Part shown: positions 17,440 through 26,189 of the stretch, in pieces
Layout: each line of letters opens with the position of its first letter
How positions within the stretch are numbered: the first letter of the stretch is position 1
Assembly (NCBI GenBank): GCA_964556115.1
Contig: CAZKVC010000007.1
Location: forward strand, 62,001 to 126,000
Reading direction: 5' to 3'
DNA: 64,000 nt
From: Parvularcula sp964556115
Lineage (GTDB): Bacteria > Pseudomonadota > Alphaproteobacteria > Caulobacterales > Parvularculaceae
Translations under genes and position numbers: made by a program
Notes under the pieces: model-generated
Databases searched by the model: none
The model's input: the letters and a program-made list of their open reading frames with translations, nothing else
Told to the model about the DNA's origin: nothing

Positions 17440-18165
17440 ATGCGGATCAAACCGATCGTTCTTCTTGCAATGGGCAGCGCGGCGCTTTCGGCCTGCGCCA
17501 CCGACGGCGTCTTCGGTGATCCCGAGCTTTCGGACGTTGCGAACCCGCAGACCCAGGAAGAGGCGCGTACCGTCGTCATGCCGATGCCGCTCGAGGGCTC
17601 GGTGATGAGCTCGCCGAACTCCCTGTGGGACGTGAACAAGCGGAGCTTCTTCCGCGATCAGCGTGCCAACAATGTTGGCGATATCCTGACCGTTCTGATC
17701 GACATCGAGGACCAGGCGCGCCTGCGCAACTCCACCCGGCGCGCCCGGGAAACCCGCGATGAGTTCGAGGTCGGCGCCCTGTTCGGCGCGGCGGAATATC
17801 TCGACAACGAGCTGCCCGACGTCTTCACGCCCTCGGCCGATCTTGAAAGCCAGAGTGCGTCGCGCGGTGATGGCGAGATCAACCGGAACGAGCAGATCTC
17901 CCTCAGGATCGCCGCAGTGGTCACCGACCGCCTGCCCAACGGGAATTTCGTGATCGCCGGCCGTCAGGAGGTGCGGGTGAACTCGGAACTCCGTGAACTG
18001 CGGATCGCCGGGGTGATCCGGCCGGAGGATATCTCCTCGCGCAACACCATCGATTACTTCAAGGTGGCCGAAGCCCGCATCGCTTACGGCGGACGGGGCA
18101 CGATCAGCCGTGTGCAGAAACCCCGCTACGGCCAGCGCCTCTACGAATTCGTCGTCCCCTTCTGA
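17440..18165 (+). CDS. flgH: FlgH, flagellar L-ring lipoprotein
   Basis: 241 aa. Lipoprotein signal with Cys19 in LSACATDG. Family blocks: NSLWDVNKRSFFRDQRANNV, GDILTVLIDIEDQARLRNST, RNEQISLRIAAVVTDRLPNG, NFVIAGRQEVRVNSELREL and VIRPEDISSRNTI. It forms the L ring in the outer membrane. The ATG at 17440 is preferred over the in-frame TTG at 17431 because GGAAGGA (17424-17430) is correctly spaced only for the ATG. Confidence 0.95.
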   Translation: MRIKPIVLLAMGSAALSACATDGVFGDPELSDVANPQTQEEARTVVMPMPLEGSVMSSPNSLWDVNKRSFFRDQRANNVGDILTVLIDIEDQARLRNSTRRARETRDEFEVGALFGAAEYLDNELPDVFTPSADLESQSASRGDGEINRNEQISLRIAAVVTDRLPNGNFVIAGRQEVRVNSELRELRIAGVIRPEDISSRNTIDYFKVAEARIAYGGRGTISRVQKPRYGQRLYEFVVPF

Positions 18166-18192
18166 TCCATCTGGACCTTCCAGGAGCCTTTC

Positions 18193-18642
18193 ATGCCCAA
18201 GCCGCTCATCCTTCTCATCCTGACCCTCGTCTGCGGCGGGGGCGGCTATGCGCTGGGCGAAATCGCGCAGATGGCGGACGGTATTTCGAGCAAGGGGACC
18301 ACTACGCCGCGCGAGAAGGTCGTCTTCGCGGCAGGGCAGTTCACCATCCCGCTTTTCGAGGGCGAAAGCGTTCCCTATTTCCTCCTGACTGAGATCAATA
18401 TCGAGGTGGAGACCTATGACGAGGTCTCGATCCTCTCCAGCAACCGGCCGCATGTGCGCGCGACGGTTCTTGAATCGCTCTTCGAGCTGGAGCGCCGGGG
18501 CGAGATCAAGCCTGGTGTCATCAGCCCCGAGGTCATTCAGGCCGCGGTGAAGAGCGACCTCGAGGCGACCTTCCCGGTCAATTCGATCAGCCGCGTCCTT
18601 CTCGACCGGCTCCTGATCCAGGAAACCGGCCGCAAGAGCTGA
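18193..18642 (+). CDS. Small FliL-like single-pass membrane protein
   Basis: 149 aa. One N-terminal membrane segment (PLILLILTLVCGGGGYALG) precedes a periplasmic domain. Its pattern recalls FliL: FTIPLFEGESVPYFLLTEIN, then ATVLESLFELERRG, ending in ISRVLLDRLLIQE. The final LLDRLLIQE resembles the VLIREMLVQ end of FliL. A clearer FliL is encoded at 20366-20884, so this would be a second, divergent member or an unrelated stator/L-ring accessory. It follows flgH by 27 bases (AGGAG at 18181-18185) and is probably in that operon. Confidence 0.5.
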   Translation: MPKPLILLILTLVCGGGGYALGEIAQMADGISSKGTTTPREKVVFAAGQFTIPLFEGESVPYFLLTEINIEVETYDEVSILSSNRPHVRATVLESLFELERRGEIKPGVISPEVIQAAVKSDLEATFPVNSISRVLLDRLLIQETGRKS

Positions 18643-18664
18643 GGGTGGAAGGCCCTGGACTGCG

Positions 18665-19384
18665 TCAGAGCGCGGCCTGGGCTTCCGGACGGCCCCGATC
18701 GGCCATCATCGCCATGACTTCGTTGGCCTTGTCCGTCTGCATCCGCGAAAGAATGTCGGCGGCGTTCCGCTCACCGACCTGATCGAGGACCATCACCACG
18801 AAGCGCGGCTCGTTCTGCTGCAGAAGACGCGCAGCGTTCTTCGCGGTCATGTTGCCGACGACCTCGACCACCTGGGTCAGGTTCTCGTCCTGCTCGACTT
18901 CAAGCTCGTCGATCAGCGCCGCGACTTCCGAGCGGAGGTCTTCAAGCCGTTCGATTTCCTCGAGGGCCCGGCGGTTGGCGAGGGCGACCTCGGCCTTCTG
19001 GTCTTCGAGTCTCGCCCATTCCTCGGCGAGCTTCTCACGCTCGGCGCTGATGGTCGCAAGGACCTCGGTCACCGCCGCCATCGAGCTGACCCGGGCAGCG
19101 GGAAGAGGAAGGTCTTCCGAGGCCAGCACCTCCTCGATCTTGGCTTGTGACTGGGCAAGGCCGCGCTTCACGCCGGTCTCTTCTTCCTTGCGTCCGGCAC
19201 GGTAGTCCTCGGACAGGATATCATCCGCCCACGGGCGCTCGTGGGTGCCGAATTCCTGGATCTGCTCGTTCTGGTCGGGACGTGTCCCCGTGACCTTCTC
19301 GAGCGCGGAAGGCGCCAGGAGGATCATGGCGGGCACGGCGAGGGAGGCGGTGGAAACGCCTGCCATGATGATGGTGCGGATCAT
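18665..19384 (-). CDS. MotE-like periplasmic stator chaperone
   Basis: 239 aa. An N-terminal signal/anchor segment (MAGVSTASLAVPAMILLAPS) is followed by a hydrophilic stretch. A long coiled coil comes next (about 105-160: ISAEREKLAEEWARLEDQKA, then ALEEIERLEDLRSEVAALID). A C-terminal MgtE-N-like helical domain ends it (NMTAKNAARLLQQNEPRFVV, AADILSRMQTDKANEVMAMM). This layout is that of MotE, the MotC chaperone in rhizobia. Its start overlaps the fliM stop by 4 bases (ATGA), giving a fliL-fliM-motE operon. Confidence 0.78.
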   Translation of the reverse strand: MIRTIIMAGVSTASLAVPAMILLAPSALEKVTGTRPDQNEQIQEFGTHERPWADDILSEDYRAGRKEEETGVKRGLAQSQAKIEEVLASEDLPLPAARVSSMAAVTEVLATISAEREKLAEEWARLEDQKAEVALANRRALEEIERLEDLRSEVAALIDELEVEQDENLTQVVEVVGNMTAKNAARLLQQNEPRFVVMVLDQVGERNAADILSRMQTDKANEVMAMMADRGRPEAQAAL

Positions 19385-20328
19385 GCGACCTCCAGCTCGA
19401 AGCCGTCATCGTCACTGGTGTCACCGAGTTTCACCTCGGCGACCTGGGCGGCGATCTTTCCGCCCTTGCGTCCCATCGGTCCACGGAAGAACTCCATGTC
19501 TTCGAGCATGAAGCGCACTTCGGTCTCCGCATTGGTCTCGAATGCGATCGTCTGGCCGGGTTTCCACGCCATGACTTCGGCGAGGGTGGCGAGCTGGCTG
19601 TGCAGGACGGCATCGAATTCGAGCTCTGTCTTCACCAGCGACTTTTCGAAGTGGCGGTTCCAGCTGCGGTCGCCGCCGAACTGGTCGCCCACGAACATCT
19701 GGCTCAGCGCTTCCTTGACCGGCTCGAGGGTCGCGTAGGGGAAGAGCATCTGAAGCTCACCCTTGGAACGCGCGATATCGAGGCGGAAGCGCGAGCGCAC
19801 GCAAGCGCTGGTCATCCGCGTGATGGCCGCGAATTGAGGGTTCATCTCGAGGCGCTCGACCCGGAACTCGACCTCGGCGATCTGCTCGAAGGCCTCGGAA
19901 AGCCGCTCGGCGATCAGCTTGAAGATGCGATTGGTGAGCTGAAGCTCGATCGAGGTGGGGCGGCGCTGGCCGACCCGCGAGGCGGCGACCGTGCCCGGGT
20001 TCCCGCCGAGCAGGATCTCCACCATGGTGAAGACCAGGCTGCCGTCGAGCATCAGAAGGAAACTCTGATCCCAGGCGGCGGCGCGCACGATGGCGATGAC
20101 CGGCATGTCCGGCGGCTCGCCCATGAATTCGGAAAAGCGCCCATAGGCGATGTCTTCGAGCTGCACCGCGACCTCTTGCGAGGTGAGGTGCAGGAAGCTT
20201 TCCGTCAGCATCTGCACCGTCCGGTCAAAGACGATGTCGAGCATGGGAAGCCGCTCGTGCGTGACCCCGCTATTGGCGAGCCGCTCCATCACAAGACGGG
20301 CTTCTCCGGAAGATTGATGGCGTGTCAT
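19381..20328 (-). CDS. fliM: FliM, flagellar switch protein lacking the CheY-binding N-terminal peptide
   Basis: 315 aa. The middle domain is recognisable (LPMLDIVFDRTVQMLTESFL, VLHSQLATLAEVMAWKPGQT, FALPY-like ELQMLFPYATLEPVKEAL), as is the C-terminal SpoA/FliN-like domain (AETEVRFMLEDMEFFRGPMG). The usual N-terminal LSQxEIDxLL peptide that binds CheY-P is absent: the protein begins MTRHQSSGEARLVMERL. A very similar motif is instead found inside FliP at 24395-24424. It sits between fliL (37-base gap) and motE (overlap), in the C ring at the cytoplasmic face. Confidence 0.9.
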   Translation of the reverse strand: MTRHQSSGEARLVMERLANSGVTHERLPMLDIVFDRTVQMLTESFLHLTSQEVAVQLEDIAYGRFSEFMGEPPDMPVIAIVRAAAWDQSFLLMLDGSLVFTMVEILLGGNPGTVAASRVGQRRPTSIELQLTNRIFKLIAERLSEAFEQIAEVEFRVERLEMNPQFAAITRMTSACVRSRFRLDIARSKGELQMLFPYATLEPVKEALSQMFVGDQFGGDRSWNRHFEKSLVKTELEFDAVLHSQLATLAEVMAWKPGQTIAFETNAETEVRFMLEDMEFFRGPMGRKGGKIAAQVAEVKLGDTSDDDGFELEVA

Positions 20329-20365
20329 TCTGTCCTCGTCACCGGTTCATCCTGATGCGTGGGGG

Positions 20366-20884
20366 TCACTCGACGAGCAACTCCCCGATGAGAATGTCTT
20401 CGACCGCGTCCCGGCCCAGAATGCGCCGCGCCCTGAAGAGGCTGGCGTTGCGCAGGTTGTAAAGTCCCATCGCGCCCTGAAGCTCCCTGGAGGAGAGTTC
20501 GCGAATATAGGTCTGCAGCGCGAACTCCACCTCGGGGAGATTGCGCCTGACATGTTCGGCCTTGTCGATCGGCACCCGGACGGTGAACTCCGCCAACACA
20601 TATTTGGCATCTTCGCGCCGACTGAGTTGATAGATCGTTTTCTCGAGCGCGATCCATTCATGGGTCGGCTTGACGGAAGGATCCTTGGCGGCCGCCATGC
20701 GGTTGTCGATGAGCTGCTGGAGCCCATCCCGCCCAAGAGAGAAGTAACCTCCCGTCACAAGGGAACCAACGGCGCAGACGAAGGCCAGCGCCGCGAACAG
20801 CGCAGGGCCGAGGGACGGCCTCTTCGCCCTGGCGCGGGTTCCAAGAAGGCTGCCGCCGTTAGGAATGTGTTCAGGTTCGTCCAT
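20366..20884 (-). CDS. fliL: FliL, basal-body-associated stator-organising protein
   Basis: 172 aa. A ~25-residue cytoplasmic tail and one membrane helix (ALFAALAFVCAVGSLVTGGY) precede a periplasmic domain. That domain ends with the FliL pattern (LQTYIRELSSRELQGAMGLY, NLRNASLFRARRILG, DAVEDILIGELLVE). FliL forms rings around stator units. It is first of fliL-fliM-motE and is divergent from fliF across a 114-base gap that carries a TTTAAAAC element (20957-20964). Confidence 0.9.
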   Translation of the reverse strand: MDEPEHIPNGGSLLGTRARAKRPSLGPALFAALAFVCAVGSLVTGGYFSLGRDGLQQLIDNRMAAAKDPSVKPTHEWIALEKTIYQLSRREDAKYVLAEFTVRVPIDKAEHVRRNLPEVEFALQTYIRELSSRELQGAMGLYNLRNASLFRARRILGRDAVEDILIGELLVE

Positions 20885-20956
20885 AAAAAGTTACCAAACA
20901 TCCGGGTTGGTCTTCCGACCACGTCAGCAGGGGTACAGGGGCCTCTTTGACGCCAG

Positions 20957-20964
20957 TTTAAAAC
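20957..20964. promoter_or_regulatory. TTTAAAAC element between divergent fliL and fliF
   Basis: Sits 35 bases before the fliF start and 73 before fliL in the 114-base divergent region. One of the four recurring flagellar-gap elements. Confidence 0.35.
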
Positions 20965-20998
20965 GCTGAACCTACTCCGGGCCCTGCAGCTAGGCAGA

Positions 20999-22711
20999 AT
21001 GTCAGTGGGCGTGGAAGCGATATTACAAAAGTTCAGGGAAGCAGGCGCCAACAAGTTGATGGTGGCCGGCGGCATCGGAGCGGGGGTCCTTGCGGCCCTT
21101 GTCGCGATCATTCTCGCTTTCTCACAGCCCAAGATGGGCGTCCTCTTCAGTGGGCTGAGCGATGCCGATGCCGGCGCGATCGTCACTGAACTCGAAACCA
21201 TGGACGTGCCGGTCAAGGTGTCGGGCGACGGCAGCACCATCTACGCGCCTTCGGGCCGTGTGCCGCGGCTTCGCATGCTGATGGCCGAGCGGGGCATGCC
21301 GGCAGGCGGCGCGGTGGGCTATGAGCTCTTCGACGACAAATCGAGCCTCGGGCTCACTTCCTTCATGCAGGACATGACCCGGCTGCGCGCCCTGGAAGGC
21401 GAGCTGAGCCGGACGATCCAGACCCTCGACAGCATCGAAAGCGCGCGGGTACACCTCGTGCTCGCAAGACGCGACCCGTTCAGCCGGGAAAAGGCGGAGC
21501 CGACCGCTTCGGTGACCGTCCGTATGCGCGGGGCGCTGCAGCTCAGCAAGGAACAGGCCGCCGCGGTCCGCCATCTCGTTGCATCGTCGGTTCCCCAGCT
21601 CAACCCGGGCAAGGTGTCCGTCCTCGATGCGCGCATGGGTGCCGTTTTCGCAGAGCAGGACGGCCCGATGTCCGGCGCCGCTTCGGTCACCGGCCTTCAG
21701 GCCGAGATCGAGGAACGTCTCGCCATGGCCGCGGAAAGCGTCCTCGTTCCTACCCTCGGTGCTGGCCGGGTGCGGGTGCGTGTGGCCGCCGACCTGCGCA
21801 CCGAACGCGAAGTGCGCCGCGCGGAAACCTATGATCCCAAGCAGACGGCCCTGCGCTCGCGCCAGACCATCGACGAGGTCGAGACCAACCGCGAGAACGG
21901 CGGCGACGAGCCTGTCACCGTCGAGCAGAACCTGCCCGAGAACGATGTCGGCAACGCGGCTGGCGCAGCCACCGCATCCTCCGACATCGAACGGTCCGAG
22001 CAGGTCGTGAACTACGAGATCAGCTCGGTCCGCTCCGAGCAGGTGATCGAGCCGGGCGATGTCGAGCGCCTGTCGATCTCGGTGATCGTCGACAACAAGC
22101 GCGTGACGGGTCCGGACGGCGAGGTGAGCTACGAACCGCGCACGCCCGAAGAACTGGCGAAGATCACCGGCCTCGTGCGCTCGGCCGTCGGTTTCGACGC
22201 GAACCGCGGCGATGTCATCACCGTTGAGAACCTCCCCTTCGTCGATCTCGACGAGACCATGCCGCGCTTCGCGCCTTCGACAATCACCGAGGTCGTCTAC
22301 CGCAACTTCGATTCGATCACCCAGGCGGTCGCTCTCCTTCTCATCGGCGTCGCCATCATCTTCGGCGTCATCCGCCCGGTGATGAGCCGCATGCTGCCCA
22401 CAGGCGAGAGCGGCGGCATCGAGCCGGTCGCCATGGGCGAGCTGAACCTCGACGATCTCAATTTCGGCGAGGAAGGCGAAGGCGGCGGTCTTGCAGCCCT
22501 TGGCGGCGGAGGTGTCGGCGGCCAGGCTGCGATCGCCGGTCCCAAGAAGTCCGTCTCCGAAAGCCTCGACCAGATGCTCGAGCTGCGCGATGTGGACGGC
22601 AAGGTCCGCGCATCCTCCGTGCAGAAACTCGGCCGCATCGCCGAGGACTATCCCGAAGAGGTCGTCGCGATCCTTCGCACCTGGCTCTATGAGCAGGAGG
22701 ATGCGGCGTGA
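20999..22711 (+). CDS. fliF: FliF, flagellar MS-ring protein
   Basis: 570 aa, usual length. An N-terminal membrane helix (GIGAGVLAALVAIILAFSQP) is followed by YscJ/FliF ring-building motifs: LFSGLSDADAGAIVTELETM, YELFDDKSSLGLTSFMQDMT, TRLRALEGELSRTIQTLDSI, ESARVHLVLARRDPFSREK. A second membrane helix lies near 438-458 (AVALLLIGVAIIFGVIRPVM). The C-terminal tail binds FliG (VQKLGRIAEDYPEEVVAILR, TWLYEQED). It forms the inner-membrane ring on which rotor and export gate assemble. It leads fliF-fliH-fliN-fliP-fliG. A shorter paralogue lies at 32306-33784. Confidence 0.96.
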   Translation: MSVGVEAILQKFREAGANKLMVAGGIGAGVLAALVAIILAFSQPKMGVLFSGLSDADAGAIVTELETMDVPVKVSGDGSTIYAPSGRVPRLRMLMAERGMPAGGAVGYELFDDKSSLGLTSFMQDMTRLRALEGELSRTIQTLDSIESARVHLVLARRDPFSREKAEPTASVTVRMRGALQLSKEQAAAVRHLVASSVPQLNPGKVSVLDARMGAVFAEQDGPMSGAASVTGLQAEIEERLAMAAESVLVPTLGAGRVRVRVAADLRTEREVRRAETYDPKQTALRSRQTIDEVETNRENGGDEPVTVEQNLPENDVGNAAGAATASSDIERSEQVVNYEISSVRSEQVIEPGDVERLSISVIVDNKRVTGPDGEVSYEPRTPEELAKITGLVRSAVGFDANRGDVITVENLPFVDLDETMPRFAPSTITEVVYRNFDSITQAVALLLIGVAIIFGVIRPVMSRMLPTGESGGIEPVAMGELNLDDLNFGEEGEGGGLAALGGGGVGGQAAIAGPKKSVSESLDQMLELRDVDGKVRASSVQKLGRIAEDYPEEVVAILRTWLYEQEDAA

Positions 22712-23409
22712 CGGGCAATGTCCGCGCGTTCACGCCTTCCAGGGACTTCTCCGCGCCGGCTGAACCCGAACCGGTCGCCGAGGAGATCGAGGAGGAAGAG
22801 GACGACCGCCTCTCCCCCGACGAGGTCGCCCGCCTGATCGACGCCGCCGTGGCAACCGCGAGGCAGGAAGGTTTCGAGGAAGGCAAGGCGGAAGGTGCCA
22901 AGGAGGCGAGCGAGGACATCGCCGCGAAGCTCGAAACAGAGGTTTCGGCCCTGCACGGCGAACTGCAGGCGCTGCGTGCCCGCGAAGAACAGCTCTTCAC
23001 CGAGCTCGAAAGCAAGACCGCGCGTCTGATGCTTGCCCTGGTGCACCAGCTCGCCAAGCGCCTTTCCGAGGCCGAGGCCAAGCGGCTCGCCGAAGACGTC
23101 ACCCTGCGCGCGGTCGAAGCCGTTCGGGGGCGCCATAAGATCACGATCCGAGCGTCGACTGAGTTTCTCGACCCGCTTCGCCAGGTGATGCGGCTCGGGC
23201 GTGACGAAGATGCCGCAGCCCACAGGATCAGCTTCGAGCCGCGCGAGGACGCCTCGGCTGCTCCACTCGAGGTTGCATGGCTGACCGGAAAAGTAACCTT
23301 CGATCCTTACGCCTTTACGGGTGAGATCGACGAAGTCTTCACGGATACCCTGAAGACTCTGACCGGCGGGGAGGGCAACCCGTCCGCATTCGGAGAGAGC
23401 GATGAGTGA
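22708..23409 (+). CDS. fliH: FliH-like regulator of the flagellar export ATPase
   Basis: 233 aa. Acidic N-terminus, then a GxxxG-containing helix (ARQEGFEEGKAEGAKEASED), a coiled coil, and a C-terminal globular part resembling FliH/V-ATPase E subunits (LMLALVHQLAKRLSEAEAKR). FliH holds the ATPase FliI at the gate; fliI is not in this window. The GTG start overlaps the fliF stop (GTGA) with GCAGGAGG upstream. It lies between fliF and fliN as in Caulobacter-type clusters. The second operon at 30.2-33.8 kb lacks this gene. Confidence 0.75.
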   Translation: MTGNVRAFTPSRDFSAPAEPEPVAEEIEEEEDDRLSPDEVARLIDAAVATARQEGFEEGKAEGAKEASEDIAAKLETEVSALHGELQALRAREEQLFTELESKTARLMLALVHQLAKRLSEAEAKRLAEDVTLRAVEAVRGRHKITIRASTEFLDPLRQVMRLGRDEDAAAHRISFEPREDASAAPLEVAWLTGKVTFDPYAFTGEIDEVFTDTLKTLTGGEGNPSAFGESDE

Positions 23410-23860
23410 CACGCCTGACGACAAAGGGGAAGGTTTCGACCTGCCCCCCGTGGACGAGAACGTCCCCGGTGACAACAATTCCGCAGAGGGTTTCGAAGCG
23501 GGCGGACCGACGCCCAGCGAAGCCGACATCGCCGCGACCCTCGACGCCATGATCGGCGGCGGCGGCGACGAAGCCCCGAAGGGTGGGCGCGGCGGCATGG
23601 GTTCCTATAACAACATGTCCGTTCTCGGACAGGTCCCCGTGGAGGTCCAGGTGGTTCTCGGCCGTGCGAAGCTGCCGATCGGGAACATCCTGAAGCTCGG
23701 CCGGGGCGCCGTTGTCGAGATCGACCGCCGCGTTGGCGAGCAGGTCGAGATCCATATCAACCACCGCCCCGTGGCGCGCGGCGAGATCGTCATCGTCGAT
23801 GATGACCGGCTCGGCGTGACCTTGACCGAGATCATCACCAACGCTCCGAACCTGCACTGA
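23402..23860 (+). CDS. fliN: FliN, flagellar switch protein
   Basis: 152 aa. A ~70-residue acidic/Gly-rich N-terminal extension precedes the SpoA domain (VLGQVPVEVQVVLGRAKLPI, ILKLGRGAVVEIDRRVGEQV, EIHINHRPVARGEIVIVDDD, RLGVTLTEII). It forms the base of the C ring with FliM. It overlaps fliH by 8 bases. A shorter paralogue lies at 32022-32309. Confidence 0.94.
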   Translation: MSDTPDDKGEGFDLPPVDENVPGDNNSAEGFEAGGPTPSEADIAATLDAMIGGGGDEAPKGGRGGMGSYNNMSVLGQVPVEVQVVLGRAKLPIGNILKLGRGAVVEIDRRVGEQVEIHINHRPVARGEIVIVDDDRLGVTLTEIITNAPNLH

Positions 23861-23875
23861 CGAGACAGGGGTGTC

Positions 23876-24697
23876 ATGACACGGCTTGCGATGAACGCGG
23901 CCTTGACCACCGGGATCGCTCTGCTGCTCTTCTTGGGACCCGAAGCTTCGGCTCAGTCGCTCAGCATTGATCTTGGGGGGGAAGGATCCTCCTACACCGG
24001 ACGGCTGGTCCAGCTGTTCCTCGGCATCACGCTCCTCAGCCTGGCGCCGGGGATCCTGGTGATGACCACCTCGTTCATCCGCGTCGTCGTCGTCTTTTCG
24101 CTGCTGCGCTCCGCCATCGGCCTGCAGCAGTCCCCGCCCAACATGGTCATCATCTCGCTTTCGCTCTTCTTGACCGGCTTCATCATGGCGCCGACCTTCG
24201 AGGCGAGCTGGAACCAGGGCCTCTCGCCGATGATCGAAGACCAGGTCGATGCCGGAACCGGCCTCAGGCGCGCAGCAGTGCCGCTTCAGGAATTCATGGC
24301 GGCACAGACCGATCCTGAAGACCTTCTCTTCTTCGAGAGCCTCGCCGAGCGGCAGGAGAGCGTCGGCGGCGATGACGGTTTGCCCGACGGGTTGATGACG
24401 CAGGAAGAGATCGACGCCCTTCTCTATCCGGAACGTCAGCAGGCAGAGGCCCTGCCGAACCTGACGACGCTCATTCCCGCCTTCATGATCTCCGAGCTCA
24501 GCCGGGCTTTCGAGATCGGCTTTCTCCTGATGATGCCGTTCCTCGTCATCGACCTGGCCGTGGCGGCGATCCTGATGTCCATGGGCATGATGATGCTGCC
24601 TCCGCAGACCGTGTCCCTTTCCATGAAAATCATCTTCTTCGTTCTCATCGATGGATGGCGGCTTCTCTCGGAGAGTCTCGTCATGTCGTTCTTCTAG
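23876..24697 (+). CDS. fliP: FliP, flagellar export-gate protein with an EID-containing loop
   Basis: 273 aa. Signal peptide (to about residue 27, SAQSLS). Membrane segments with family motifs: LLSLAPGILVMTTSFIRVVV, PPNMVIISLSLFLTGFIM, FLLMMPFLVIDLAVAAILMS, MGMMMLPPQTVSLSMKIIFF. The loop between helices 2 and 3 contains LMTQEEIDALLYPE (MTQEEIDALL at residues 174-183). This is very close to the FliM N-terminal CheY-binding peptide, which FliM here lacks. FliP forms the core of the type III gate with FliQ/FliR (not in window). It follows fliN by 15 bases. Confidence 0.94.
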   Translation: MTRLAMNAALTTGIALLLFLGPEASAQSLSIDLGGEGSSYTGRLVQLFLGITLLSLAPGILVMTTSFIRVVVVFSLLRSAIGLQQSPPNMVIISLSLFLTGFIMAPTFEASWNQGLSPMIEDQVDAGTGLRRAAVPLQEFMAAQTDPEDLLFFESLAERQESVGGDDGLPDGLMTQEEIDALLYPERQQAEALPNLTTLIPAFMISELSRAFEIGFLLMMPFLVIDLAVAAILMSMGMMMLPPQTVSLSMKIIFFVLIDGWRLLSESLVMSFF

Positions 24698-24706
24698 GGG
24701 TTGGCC

Positions 24707-25747
24707 ATGGCCGGAACATCGAAAATGCCCAGCGTGAAGATCCGCACGGACGTCAACGCGCTCAGCGGTCCGGAAAAGGCCGCGGTTATGCTGCTGACCC
24801 TCGGCGAGGAGCAGGCAGGTCCGCTTCTCGAGCGGATGGAGGATTCGGAAGTCCGGATCATCACCCGTTCGATGGCGACCCTCGGCTCGATCACCGGCGA
24901 GGTCCTCGAAGAGCTGATCCACCGGTTCACGGAGCAATTCAGCCGCGGCGGCTCCGTCATCGGCTCGGCCGACACCACCGAGCGGATGCTGCGCAGCTTC
25001 CTGCCTGCCGACCGTGTCGTCGACATCATGAACTACATCCGGGGGCCGGCAGGTTCGACCACCTGGGAAAAGATCGGGATGGTCGACAACAGCATGCTCG
25101 CCAAATACCTCAATGGCGAGCATCCCCAGACCATCGCGGTGGTCCTCTCCAAGATCGATCCCGACCAGGCGAGCCATGTCCTCGCCAACCTTCCCGAAAG
25201 GGTGGTGCCGGACGTCCTCAAGCGGATGATCACCATGAACTCCGTGCCCAAGGAGGTTCTGGCGGACATCGAGGAGATGCTGCAGCGCGACCTCATGCTG
25301 AACTACACCCAGTCCGGCGAGACCAACAATCTCAGCCACATGGCGGAGATCTTCAACCGCACCGAAAGCGAGCGCTCGGATCAGCTCCTCAGTCATCTGA
25401 AGGACGACCACGAGGACGAGGTCTACCAGATCAAGCAGCTCATGTTCACCTTCGACGACCTCATGTCGCTCGATCCCCACAGCCTGCGGACGGTCATCCG
25501 GTCGTGCGAGAGCGATACGCTCACCTACGCGCTCAAGGGCTGCGACGTGGAAACGCGCAACAAGATCGTCAACAATCTTTCCGAGCGCGCGAAGGCGATC
25601 CTGCTCGACAACATGGATACGCTCGGCCCCGTGCTGATGCGCGATGTTGAAGCTGCGAAGGCCACCATGGTGAGGAAGGCGAAGGAGCTTGCCGAGGCAG
25701 GTGTGATCGTCATCGAACGCGGCGCCGAAACCCAGATGGTCTACTGA
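24707..25747 (+). CDS. fliG: FliG, flagellar rotor/switch protein
   Basis: 346 aa. N-terminal FliF-binding domain (LSGPEKAAVMLLTLGEEQAG), middle domain with the conserved EHPQT (residues 138-142, LNGEHPQTIAVVLSKID), and the C-terminal torque domain with charged helix (FTFDDLMSLDPHSLRTVIRS, then LTYALKGCD, NLSERAKAILLDNMD). The ATG at 24707 is chosen over the in-frame TTG at 24701 for spacing from AGGGG. A divergent second FliG lies at 30239-31300. Confidence 0.96.
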   Translation: MAGTSKMPSVKIRTDVNALSGPEKAAVMLLTLGEEQAGPLLERMEDSEVRIITRSMATLGSITGEVLEELIHRFTEQFSRGGSVIGSADTTERMLRSFLPADRVVDIMNYIRGPAGSTTWEKIGMVDNSMLAKYLNGEHPQTIAVVLSKIDPDQASHVLANLPERVVPDVLKRMITMNSVPKEVLADIEEMLQRDLMLNYTQSGETNNLSHMAEIFNRTESERSDQLLSHLKDDHEDEVYQIKQLMFTFDDLMSLDPHSLRTVIRSCESDTLTYALKGCDVETRNKIVNNLSERAKAILLDNMDTLGPVLMRDVEAAKATMVRKAKELAEAGVIVIERGAETQMVY

Positions 25748-25763
25748 TCAATCTGGCTGCCCG

Positions 25764-26189
25764 GTGAAGCGTCCGCAGAGAATTCTCGAGGTCTTCAAGA
25801 CCCTCTCGGACGAGGCGGCGCGGGAGGTCGCGGAGCTTCGCGATGCGCGTCAACATACGCTGCACGAACAGGTCGAAGTCCTGCGCTCCATCGAAACGGG
25901 CTGGGACATCGCCCGGCGGGACCGCAGCCTCGCCCGCTCGGCGGCGCGCTACGGCATCAAGGCGCAAGGCGATGCTGAAAACCTCAGGCGCAAGGCCGAG
26001 CAGATCGCTCGTCACCAGGCCGAAGCGCAGGACAGGCTTCTCGACCGCTTCGCCGACCAGAAGCGTTTCGAGCTCTATCTTTCGCAACGTCAGTTAAAAG
26101 AACGCGCGGTAGCCAGGAAACGTGAGGAAGGCGCGCTGCTCGAACAGATCGACCAGCTCGCCCAGGCAAAAGAGCGGAAGGACCGCTGA
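25764..26189 (+). CDS. FliJ-like coiled-coil protein
   Basis: 141 aa, almost wholly charged coiled coil (LSDEAAREVAELRDARQHTL, GDAENLRRKAEQIARHQAEA, LSQRQLKERAVARKREEG). Size, composition and position after fliG fit FliJ, the central stalk of the flagellar export ATPase, whose sequence is poorly conserved. GTG start with only a weak ribosome site. Its stop overlaps the next gene's start (TGATG). Assignment rests on context and coiled-coil pattern. Confidence 0.6.
   Translation: MKRPQRILEVFKTLSDEAAREVAELRDARQHTLHEQVEVLRSIETGWDIARRDRSLARSAARYGIKAQGDAENLRRKAEQIARHQAEAQDRLLDRFADQKRFELYLSQRQLKERAVARKREEGALLEQIDQLAQAKERKDR

Noticed and set aside
23339..25480. 713-codon minus-strand open frame across fliN-fliP-fliG
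   Set aside because: It is antisense to three well-identified overlapping or adjacent genes. The translation is His/Asp-rich noise.
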